Shown here: piece by piece, positions 25,243-31,911 of the stretch
Position numbering within the stretch: position 1 is the first letter of the stretch
How the letters are laid out: the number at the start of each line of letters is the position of its first letter
Assembly (NCBI GenBank): GCA_964622325.1
Contig: CAZUOJ010000010.1
Location: 1-64,000 of the forward strand
Source: JAJFUB01 sp964622325
GTDB taxonomy: Bacteria; Armatimonadota; Zipacnadia; Zipacnadales; UBA11051
Length of the DNA: 64,000 nucleotides
Reading direction: 5' to 3'
The notes under the pieces: model-generated
Database searches by the model: none
What the model saw: only the letters and a program-made list of their open reading frames with translations
What the model was told of the DNA's origin: nothing
Program-made: the position numbers and the translations under genes

Positions 25243-25388
25243 TGGCTTTCTCCCTTCTACTGTCAGCTTGTTCAATCGCCTGAGAAATTTCGTGTGTTCT
25301 TCTTGTGCTGCAGAAAATTTTTTCTTTTCACAGGCATTATCCTTCTTCTGTCAATGATTTCTCCAATTTTCTCTTTGCAGCGAAACGG

Positions 25389-25440
25389 CTTTTTCCATTT
25401 GAAAAAGATTCCCAAAAGCAGGAATAAGAAGGCTTTTGGG
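25389..25440. promoter_or_regulatory. Two adjacent inverted repeats upstream of the symporter gene
   Basis: CTTTTTC (25389-25395) with GAAAAAG (25401-25407), then CCCAAAAGC (25411-25419) with GCTTTTGGG (25432-25440), both perfect. They lie in the 244 bp divergent region between the DUF4838 and symporter genes, ending 46 bp before the symporter start. They could be operators for both genes or a leader hairpin of the symporter mRNA. Confidence 0.5.
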
Positions 25441-25486
25441 AAAATTGAAAGACAACAATGATTGGCTTGTTCGGCAGGAGGCTTTT

Positions 25487-27019
25487 ATGTTTACAGGGGC
25501 GGATTGGCTTGTTGTTGTGGCCTTTTTTGGCCTGATGGCTTCGCTGGGCTTTATCACACGGGGCCTGATTCGCGGCGTAGATGATTATTTTGCGGGGGGA
25601 CATAATATTCCGTGGTGGCTGGCCGCCATCTCCCATCATGTCTCCGGCTACAGCGCTTTTGCCTTTGTAGGCTATGCGAGCCTGGCTTATAAAGTAGGCT
25701 TGAATATCTGGACAGTCTTTGCGCTGCCTGTGTTCTTGGCCATGTTGGCGGGTGCCTACATCTGGGCGCCGCGCTGGACGCGGCTGCGCGTGATTACGCC
25801 CTGCGAATATCTGGAGCGCCGTTTCAACAATCTCGTGCGCCAGCTTGTGGCCTGGAGCGGCATCGGCGTAAAATTTGTCGATGAAGGAGCCAAAATTTAT
25901 TCGCTGGCCAAAATTGTCAATGCTTGTACAGGCTTGCCCATTCGCGGCACGATTTTTGTGAGCTGTGGCGTGACGATTTTGTATTTGCTGATGGGAGGCC
26001 TGTGGGCGGAATTATATAGCGATTTCATCCAATTTCTCGTGCAATACAGCATTACATTGCTGCTTGTGCCTGTTGTATTGTTTTCCGTCGGGGGCTGGTG
26101 GGCCATGTGGCGGGATCCGCGCACGCCGCCGGCGCGGCTGCTCAGCAGCGAATTTCCCCTTTCGCGTTTATCTGTATTTTTCGTTGTCATTACATTGAGC
26201 TATAACGGCGGCACATGGGGCTTGGCGCAACGCTTCTATTCAATGGGCAAAGCGGCGGAGGCCAAGAAGGCGGCGCTCTTGTCTGCGTTCCTGTATTTGC
26301 TCTATCCGCTGGCGTTGTATATTCCCGTGTGGGCGGCGCCTATTCTTGTAGGGCCTGTCGCCGATCCGGAAATGGCGTATATTGTCGTGGCGCAACAGCA
26401 ATTGCCGCGCCTGATGCCAGGGCTGTTGGGATTGTTCGTCGCGGGAATGTTTGCCGCCACAATGTCCATGATTAATTCCGATCTCAGCGCTCTGGCCAGC
26501 GTGTTTACAAAGGACATTTATCAGCGTAGCTTTCGTCCGCAAGCTACGGAGGATATGCTGTTAAAAGTGGGCTATTTGGCGACAGGCGTTTTTGGCCTTT
26601 TGACGATTGCGGGCGCGCTGGCCACAGAAGGCCTGGGAGGCGCCTTTAAGGCAATGATGGATTGGTATGCAGCTGTCCTGGGGCCCGTGTCTGTCCCCTT
26701 GCTCTTCGGAATGATTGTGAAGAGAACAACATGGCGCGGCGCGCTGGCTTCCTGGCTGGGAGGCTTCGCCACATTTGTGTTGTTCAAATGCGGGCTGACA
26801 AATGTGCTGGCTGAGAAGCTATTTGGGGGGCCGCCTTCAGAAGCTTTGGCCTGGACGCTCACGACAGGCGCTGAATTGTTTGTCACATTCGCTGTTTTTC
26901 TCGGAGAAGGCTATTTCTTCCGGCAAACGCCCGAGGAGAAAGCGCGTGTAGAAACGCTTTTTGCGCAGATTGAAGGACGCGAACAAGAAATGCCGTCCTC
27001 GCCCCAGCCGCCGGCCTAA
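25487..27019 (+). CDS. Sodium:solute symporter (SSS family)
   Basis: 510 aa from the ATG at 25487, which follows GGCAGGAGGCTTTT; the upstream in-frame ATG at 25436 lacks a site and would add a charged head. About 13 membrane segments are visible. Typical SSS features are VDDYFAGGHNIPWWLAAISHHVSGYSAF near the N-terminus, WTRLRVITPCEYLERRF, and the late segment FAATMSMINSDLSALASVFTKDIY. Members import sugars, amino acids, organic acids or sialic acid with sodium across the inner membrane. The neighbouring DUF4838 and DUF4432 genes point to a sugar or sugar derivative (inference). It is the only transporter in the window that belongs to a characterised family. Confidence 0.93.
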   Translation: MFTGADWLVVVAFFGLMASLGFITRGLIRGVDDYFAGGHNIPWWLAAISHHVSGYSAFAFVGYASLAYKVGLNIWTVFALPVFLAMLAGAYIWAPRWTRLRVITPCEYLERRFNNLVRQLVAWSGIGVKFVDEGAKIYSLAKIVNACTGLPIRGTIFVSCGVTILYLLMGGLWAELYSDFIQFLVQYSITLLLVPVVLFSVGGWWAMWRDPRTPPARLLSSEFPLSRLSVFFVVITLSYNGGTWGLAQRFYSMGKAAEAKKAALLSAFLYLLYPLALYIPVWAAPILVGPVADPEMAYIVVAQQQLPRLMPGLLGLFVAGMFAATMSMINSDLSALASVFTKDIYQRSFRPQATEDMLLKVGYLATGVFGLLTIAGALATEGLGGAFKAMMDWYAAVLGPVSVPLLFGMIVKRTTWRGALASWLGGFATFVLFKCGLTNVLAEKLFGGPPSEALAWTLTTGAELFVTFAVFLGEGYFFRQTPEEKARVETLFAQIEGREQEMPSSPQPPA

Positions 27020-27043
27020 TATAATCCGGCAGCATTAGTGTGG

Positions 27044-27415
27044 CTAATCGGGAATGTATGTGACGCTTGAAGTGTCGTTTTCCCACAAGCGCACGCGCGT
27101 TACACATACAGGGGAGGAAGATAGACGTTCTGCCATCCATTGATAGATGAGCGCGGCCAGATTTTCGGCTGTGACATTTTGCTGGGCGAATTCAGGCAAT
27201 TCATTCAGGCATTGATGATCCAGGCGGGCAAGCACATCATCGCAAAGGGCTTTTAGCAGGCCAAAATCCATCAGCATGCCATTTTCTTGCAGTTTTTCGC
27301 CCGCCACTGTAATCTCCACGCGATAATTATGGCCGTGCAGCCGCGCACAGGGGCCTTGATAATCGCGCAGATAATGTGCCGCAGAAAATGTGCGTTGCAC
27401 TGTTAATTCGTACAT
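27044..27415 (-). CDS. queD: 6-carboxy-tetrahydropterin synthase
   Basis: 123 aa, typical for the family. The catalytic and zinc-binding motifs are present: FSAAHYL, then CARLHGHNY with the Cys and paired His, and DFGLLKALCDDVLARLDHQCLNE. ENLAALIYQW and RVRLWENDTSSVTY close the protein. QueD converts dihydroneopterin triphosphate to 6-carboxy-tetrahydropterin, the first committed step to preQ0. It lies 24 bp after the stop of a secreted LamG/amidotransferase-like gene on the same strand, so the two are probably co-transcribed although functionally unrelated. A PTPS (tetrahydrobiopterin) role is less likely given queC nearby. Confidence 0.94.
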   Translation of the reverse strand: MYELTVQRTFSAAHYLRDYQGPCARLHGHNYRVEITVAGEKLQENGMLMDFGLLKALCDDVLARLDHQCLNELPEFAQQNVTAENLAALIYQWMAERLSSSPVCVTRVRLWENDTSSVTYIPD

Positions 27416-27439
27416 AAACGCCTCGCTTTGCAGTTGCTT

Positions 27440-28834
27440 TTATTCTAAAATCCGGGCTGCCCACATAATGGCCTGGCGCAGCAGTGGGCGCGTGTCCGGG
27501 GAGCTTTCGGGATGGCCGCTGAAGGCGACAACACGTCCCTGGCCCAGCTCCCGCACAATTGTATGGGAAAAGCGCGGCAGCGGCGGATTGCCTACATCAA
27601 AATACGCGATTGTCTTTTGCTCTTCTGTTTTGGGCACAAAAAGCGGGCCGCTGGCGTGGGGAAACAGAATGCTGCGCTCCATATCATAGCCTTGTGTTAT
27701 AGGATGCGTCTGCAGCTTCGTCCACACAGAGCCCCGCACATTGAAATTGTAGGACTCGCAATCAATCAGCCCAATTTTGTTCGCTGTAATCGCGCCGCCG
27801 CATATCCCGACATAGCCCCCGCCAGCTTGCACATATTGAATGAGAGCCTCTTGATTTTCTTTTGTTAGCCGCAAGCCGCCCCCGCCAGGAACAATCAATA
27901 CTTTATATGCCCGCAAGTCCGTTTGGGCGAGCGCATCCTCGCTAAGGGGCGTCGGCACAGGAATATCGAGAAGGGCAAAGAAGCTCTCGGGCCAATTCAA
28001 CAAGGAAGTATAGCGGCCATAGATGATGCCTAATGGGCAGGCAAAAAGTTGTTCCCGCAAGCGTGCCTGCGTTGCGTTCTCTTTGGCCACAAGCGTCGTG
28101 ATGGCCGCCAATTTCTCGGCAAAGGGCTTTTGCGCCTGTGAGGCGAGAGCTTTGACTTGCAAACGCGTCAGACAACGATTGTAAATCGTCAGCTCATCTA
28201 TATACGCCTTCGCCCAGGGGCCTGCTTGCGGCTCTTTGCCGCCTACACGAAGAATTGCCGGCTGCTCCAGCGCTTGACAGCTCGCCGGATAGCCTAATTC
28301 CCTGCCGCCGATATATAGCCGCAAGCCTGTCGGCGACGCGCCTTCCGCGTCCCATGTAATCACAAGATGATTCCAGCTATGGCCAGGCCAGCCCCAGCCA
28401 TAGCGGCGAAACATTTGCTTGGCTGTTCGTATTGTAACTTGCGCCGACATTTCCACATGCGTGAATGTAATTTCCAGAATGCAGGATCCGTCCGCGCGTA
28501 AAAATTGCACATAATAATGATCTTCCCGCTCCTGTGGCTCGTGTAAGGGCTTCACAAAAAGCTCAATTGTTCCGGCGGGCAAATGAAGCGCAGGCAGATT
28601 CGTATATTCGACACAGGCGCCGCTGGAAAAATCCGCGGCCTGTCCGACAGCGCCTTCCACATAAGATAATTTTTCGGCATTTCGGACGTTTACAGAGGCC
28701 GGCTGGGCTTGAGGATGGCCATCAAAAGAGATATGCAACAGTGCTTGCAAGGGCGAAGGCGTTTGGGCTGCCCCTCCCACAATTTGCGAAGCCCAAAGCA
28801 AAAAAAGAAGGAATAAAGACAATGGCTGACGCAT
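27440..28834 (-). CDS. Secreted LamG-like protein with C-terminal amidotransferase-like domain
   Basis: 464 aa with signal peptide MRQPLSLFLLFLLWASQIVG. Residues about 28-215 form a LamG/concanavalin-like sandwich (FSSGACVEYTNLPALHLPAG; WNHLVITWDAEGASPTGLRL; YIDELTIYNRCLTRLQV), a fold often used for glycan binding. The C-terminal third is a class I amidotransferase-like domain close to the biotin-protein-ligase N-terminal family: VLIVPGGGGLRLTKENQEAL, then VGICGGAITANK with a Cys at the nucleophile-elbow position, and VAFSGHPESSPDTRPLL. Function is unknown; the domain pair suggests binding plus an uncharacterised hydrolase. The same type of domain occurs in the giant glycosidases here. It is divergent from the DUF4432 gene and upstream of queD. 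Confidence 0.8.
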   Translation of the reverse strand: MRQPLSLFLLFLLWASQIVGGAAQTPSPLQALLHISFDGHPQAQPASVNVRNAEKLSYVEGAVGQAADFSSGACVEYTNLPALHLPAGTIELFVKPLHEPQEREDHYYVQFLRADGSCILEITFTHVEMSAQVTIRTAKQMFRRYGWGWPGHSWNHLVITWDAEGASPTGLRLYIGGRELGYPASCQALEQPAILRVGGKEPQAGPWAKAYIDELTIYNRCLTRLQVKALASQAQKPFAEKLAAITTLVAKENATQARLREQLFACPLGIIYGRYTSLLNWPESFFALLDIPVPTPLSEDALAQTDLRAYKVLIVPGGGGLRLTKENQEALIQYVQAGGGYVGICGGAITANKIGLIDCESYNFNVRGSVWTKLQTHPITQGYDMERSILFPHASGPLFVPKTEEQKTIAYFDVGNPPLPRFSHTIVRELGQGRVVAFSGHPESSPDTRPLLRQAIMWAARILE

Positions 28835-28902
28835 ATTGCTTTGTGCTCCTCAATATCAAAAAAGTGCCGTTTCATTATATTATAAACGAAGGAGGATTGG
28901 CT

Positions 28903-30042
28903 ATGCCTTATCTGTTTGGGCGCTATTGGACACGCGCGGAATTGATGAAACATGTGGGAGACATAGATCAGATTGGCGGAGCGCGGCGCATCATGCTGGT
29001 GGAGGGCAATGAGGCGGGCTGCGAGGCTGTGCTCTTTCGCACAGGCACAGGCCTTTCCTTCACATGTTTGGCGGGACGGGCGCTGGATATTTCCTCGGCG
29101 GAGTTCTGTGGCCGCTCCTTGTGCTGGCGTTCGCAGACAGGCGATATTGCCGCGCCCTACTTTGAGCCCGATGGGCTGGGCTGGCTGCGCAGTTTCTATG
29201 GCGGGCTCGTGATTACATGTGGCATGAGCTATGCCGGCGCGCCGCATCAGGACACATCCAGCCGTGAAGGCGAGCCGTGCTGGGATCCTGAAGCAGGCAA
29301 ATGGATTCCGACAGGCAGCCTCGGCCTGCATGGCCGCGTCAGCAACATTCCGGCCAAAAATCTGTATGTGGATGGCGAATGGCAGGGGGATGAATATGTC
29401 TTTTGGGCCCAGGGGAAAATCCGCGAGGCTGTTGTGTTCGGCGCCAATCTCGTTTTGAAGCGCAAAGTAAGCGCCAAGCTGGGGGAAAATAAAATCTGGA
29501 TTCATGATGAAGTCACAAACGAGGGCTGGGAGCCGCAGGAGCATCAATTCTTGTATCATTGCAATTTGGGCTTTCCGCTCGTCTGGGACGACAGCGAATA
29601 TCTGATTAATTCCCGCGAGACGAGGCCGCGGGATGAAGTGGCGGCTCCCCATCTGGATACATGGGCGCAATTCCCCGCCCCTATCCCCCATCAGCCTGAG
29701 CTCGTGTATTATCATGATGTCGCCACAGACGAAGAGGGCAACACGATTGTGGGCTTCGCCCGCACGAATGCGGACGATTGCTGCGCACTGGGAATTTACA
29801 TCAAATACAACAAAAATCAATTGCCGTTCTTTACACAATGGAAGATGCCGGCGGAGGGGACATATGTTACAGGCCTGGAGCCAGCCAACTGCCTTGTGGA
29901 GGGCCGCGTCAAGGATCGGCGAGAAGGGCGTTTGCGTGTTTTGCAGCCGGGCGAAACGGCCGTCTATGATCTGGAAATCGGCGTGCTCAATACGAAAGAA
30001 GAAGTGGAACAAATCAAAGCCGCTATTCAAACATTGCGCTAA
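28903..30042 (+). CDS. DUF4432-family aldose-1-epimerase-like protein
   Basis: 379 aa from the ATG at 28903, which has a strong site (GAAGGAGGATTGGCT). The frame is open further upstream, but that part lies antisense to the divergent LamG gene and has no good start. No signal peptide. The beta-rich galactose-mutarotase-type fold of DUF4432 is indicated by LSFTCLAGRALDISSAEFCG, WLRSFYGGLVITCGMS, LGLHGRVSNIPAKN and YHCNLGFPLVW. Members bind sugars and probably interconvert anomers in the cytoplasm. With the nearby symporter and DUF4838 enzyme it fits processing of imported sugars (inference). A hairpin terminator follows at 30079. Confidence 0.88.
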   Translation: MPYLFGRYWTRAELMKHVGDIDQIGGARRIMLVEGNEAGCEAVLFRTGTGLSFTCLAGRALDISSAEFCGRSLCWRSQTGDIAAPYFEPDGLGWLRSFYGGLVITCGMSYAGAPHQDTSSREGEPCWDPEAGKWIPTGSLGLHGRVSNIPAKNLYVDGEWQGDEYVFWAQGKIREAVVFGANLVLKRKVSAKLGENKIWIHDEVTNEGWEPQEHQFLYHCNLGFPLVWDDSEYLINSRETRPRDEVAAPHLDTWAQFPAPIPHQPELVYYHDVATDEEGNTIVGFARTNADDCCALGIYIKYNKNQLPFFTQWKMPAEGTYVTGLEPANCLVEGRVKDRREGRLRVLQPGETAVYDLEIGVLNTKEEVEQIKAAIQTLR

Positions 30043-30078
30043 AGCAATCTGCGTCTGATGTCAAATAATAATGCAGGT

Positions 30079-30104
30079 CTTTCGGGGAGACGAAAGCTTT
30101 TGTT
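30079..30104 (+). terminator. Rho-independent terminator-like hairpin after the DUF4432 gene
   Basis: CTTTCG (30079-30084) pairs with CGAAAG (30091-30096) across GGGAGA, followed by CTTTTGTT. It starts 36 bp after the DUF4432 stop codon and just before a promoter for gcvH. Confidence 0.5.
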
Positions 30105-30126
30105 CCCAACGAAATAAAAATTTAGC

Positions 30127-30154
30127 TTGACAGCAGCTGATATTTTCGTATCTT
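30127..30154 (+). promoter_or_regulatory. Sigma-70-type promoter for gcvH
   Basis: A perfect -35 box TTGACA (30127-30132), a 16 bp spacer and TATCTT (30149-30154) as -10. It lies about 110 bp upstream of the gcvH start, leaving a leader with a small GGGCT-TT-AGCCC hairpin. I do not see a glycine riboswitch. Confidence 0.5.
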
Positions 30155-30266
30155 TTTCAAAAAGGCGAGAAAAAGTCTTGCGTTGGCTGGGGGGAAACTG
30201 TAAACTGCAAGCGCAATCAATGCGGATTAAGGGCTTTAGCCCGGAGAGCTTGAAGGAGGCACAAAG

Positions 30267-30692
30267 ATGGAGCCGAGCGGAGATACAAGATTTCATGAAG
30301 GACACGCGTGGGTGCGCCCTGAGGGCGAGGAGCTGCTTATTGGCATCAGCGAATACGCGACGGAACAATTGGGGGACATTGTGTTTATTGAGCTGCCAGA
30401 AGTGGGCGCAACAATTTCGGTTGATGAGCCTTTTGGCAGCATCGAATCGCCCAAAGCCGTGGAAGATTTGATTGCCCCCGTGAGCGGCGAAGTCACGCGG
30501 CGCAATGATGAGGCTGTGGACAATCCAGAGATTGTTAATGAGGATCCTTACGGCGAAGGCTGGCTGATTGCCGTCAAGCCCGATGAAAGCACAGATCTGG
30601 ATTCCTTGATGACGCCGGAAGAATATAACGAGTCCCTCGAAATGCTGGAAGAAGAGGACGACGAGGATTTGCTGGAAGACGAGGAAGAATAA
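30267..30692 (+). CDS. gcvH: Glycine cleavage system H protein, with acidic C-terminal tail
   Basis: 141 aa, slightly longer than the usual 125-130. The fold is recognisable from HEGHAWVRPEGEELLIGISE, YATEQLGDIVFIELPEVG and the lipoyl-lysine site FGSIESPKAVEDLIAPVSG. The normal C-terminal helix (SLMTPEEYNESLEML) is followed by an unusual acidic tail (EEEDDEDLLEDEEE). GcvH carries lipoyl-bound aminomethyl groups between the P, T and L proteins; none of those is in the window. A lipoate/octanoyl transferase gene follows 248 bp downstream, suggesting GcvH is made with its own lipoylation enzyme. AAGGAGGCACAAAG precedes the ATG. In some bacteria GcvH-like proteins act as lipoyl donors rather than in glycine cleavage. 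Confidence 0.94.
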   Translation: MEPSGDTRFHEGHAWVRPEGEELLIGISEYATEQLGDIVFIELPEVGATISVDEPFGSIESPKAVEDLIAPVSGEVTRRNDEAVDNPEIVNEDPYGEGWLIAVKPDESTDLDSLMTPEEYNESLEMLEEEDDEDLLEDEEE

Positions 30693-30886
30693 ACATACGA
30701 GACGCTATTGATTATTTGTATGCCAATTCCGCGGCAAACAGACGCAAGAGAATAAGCATTGGGATGATAATGGAATCACAGAAGATTAGGCAGGCCCTGT
30801 GGAGAGGCTAAAAAACAATTGTATTATCCCCCGCGCAAAAACTAAAAAGAGAATACACAGGGGCCTTTGGACAGCAATAAACACAC

Positions 30887-30910
30887 AGGCGGCAGGCGTC
30901 TTGGCCGCCT
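30887..30910 (+). promoter_or_regulatory. Hairpin in the gcvH-lipM interval
   Basis: AGGCGGC (30887-30893) pairs perfectly with GCCGCCT (30904-30910). The loop AGGCGTCTTG resembles part of the intergenic repeat unit B at 5068-5699. No T-run follows; it ends 30 bp before the lipM start. Confidence 0.35.
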
Positions 30911-30940
30911 GAATGTGTTGTATGTGGGGCTGATCAAACA

Positions 30941-31807
30941 ATGCCACAAAAACGGATATGGCGCTTAATTATCAGCGATCCAGCCTCAGGCGCCTGGAAT
31001 ATGGCTGTGGATGAGGCGATGCTGGAGGCGGGCGTTGCAGGCCTCATTCCGCCCACATTGCGCTTTTACGCCTGGGAGCCGCCGGCTGTATCCCTGGGCT
31101 TTTTTCAGCCGCTGGATGAACGCATTAATCTGTCGGAAATCAAAGCGCGTGGCTTTGGCCTTGTAAGGCGGCCCAGCGGCGGCCGCGCGATTTTGCACAA
31201 AGACGAGCTGACATATAGCGTTGTCGTGCCCGAACAGCTCCTGGAAAATGGCCGCAGTGTGATGGGCTCGTATCGGACCTTAAGCCGGGGCCTGGAAGCA
31301 GGGCTGCGGCGGCTGGGCCTCGGCGCAGAATTGGCGGAGCGCACGCGCCCGGAGCGGATGCGCGCGCAGGGCCTCCCCACTGTCTGTTTTGCCGCTGCCG
31401 CCAAATGCGATATGACAGTGGCAGGACGCAAAATCGTGGGCAGCGCCCAAACAAGACGCCGCGGCGTGATTATGCAACACGGCTCTGTGCCTATCCATAT
31501 CGATCCCGCAGAACATCTGGCTGTGATGCCAGGCGAAGGCACGGATGCCGAAAGCCAGCAACGCCTGCAACAAAAAGCCTGTGGCGTGGCAGACATTCTG
31601 GGACGGCCTGTGAGCTTTTGGGAATTAGCTGAAGCGCTTAAAGAGGGCTTCGCAGAACAATTAGAGATTGCTTTTGAACAGGGCGAGCTCACGGAATGGG
31701 AGCACGCGCGGGCGCAGGAGCTGCACGACAGGCGTTATGCCACATGGGAATGGACAGCTACGCCTGCCCCACGGCCCGCTGTGGCTGCCGCAGATACAGA
31801 GGCATAA
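30941..31807 (+). CDS. Octanoyl/lipoate-protein transferase (LipM/LplA family)
   Basis: 288 aa, cytoplasmic. The BPL/LplA catalytic fold is marked by MAVDEAMLEAG, LRFYAWEPPAVSLGFFQ, LVRRPSGGRAILHKDELTYS and VAGRKIVGSAQTRRRGVIMQ. A Cys in LPTVCFAAAA lies where Bacillus LipM has its catalytic cysteine, and the Lys in GRK is also conserved. I favour an octanoyltransferase of LipM type, which moves octanoate from acyl carrier protein to GcvH; lipoate-protein ligase activity is the alternative. It follows gcvH by 248 bp on the same strand. The start site is weak (GGGGCTGATCAAACA). The last 20 residues are Ala/Pro-rich and probably disordered. Confidence 0.88.
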   Translation: MPQKRIWRLIISDPASGAWNMAVDEAMLEAGVAGLIPPTLRFYAWEPPAVSLGFFQPLDERINLSEIKARGFGLVRRPSGGRAILHKDELTYSVVVPEQLLENGRSVMGSYRTLSRGLEAGLRRLGLGAELAERTRPERMRAQGLPTVCFAAAAKCDMTVAGRKIVGSAQTRRRGVIMQHGSVPIHIDPAEHLAVMPGEGTDAESQQRLQQKACGVADILGRPVSFWELAEALKEGFAEQLEIAFEQGELTEWEHARAQELHDRRYATWEWTATPAPRPAVAAADTEA

Positions 31808-31911
31808 AATCTTGCCCGCGCCAACTACGCCCAGAGATTTGCTTCGAAGGAAGCTCAAAGCCTATCTAATCGCCTTGCGGAATACGGCCTCTAACATATT
31901 TTTTTATGTAT

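Noticed and set aside
28534..28902. Upstream extension of the DUF4432 gene to an ATG at 28534
   Set aside because: The extra residues lie antisense to the divergent LamG gene, have no family match, and the ATG at 28903 has a near-perfect Shine-Dalgarno sequence.
28690..30030. 446-codon open frame on the minus strand opposite the DUF4432 gene
   Set aside because: It is fully antisense to a gene with clear family motifs and a strong ribosome binding site. It has no recognisable domain and an unnatural composition (many Cys, Arg, His).
30155..30266. Possible glycine riboswitch before gcvH
   Set aside because: The leader has short hairpins but I cannot find the conserved glycine aptamer core, and the length is short for a tandem aptamer.
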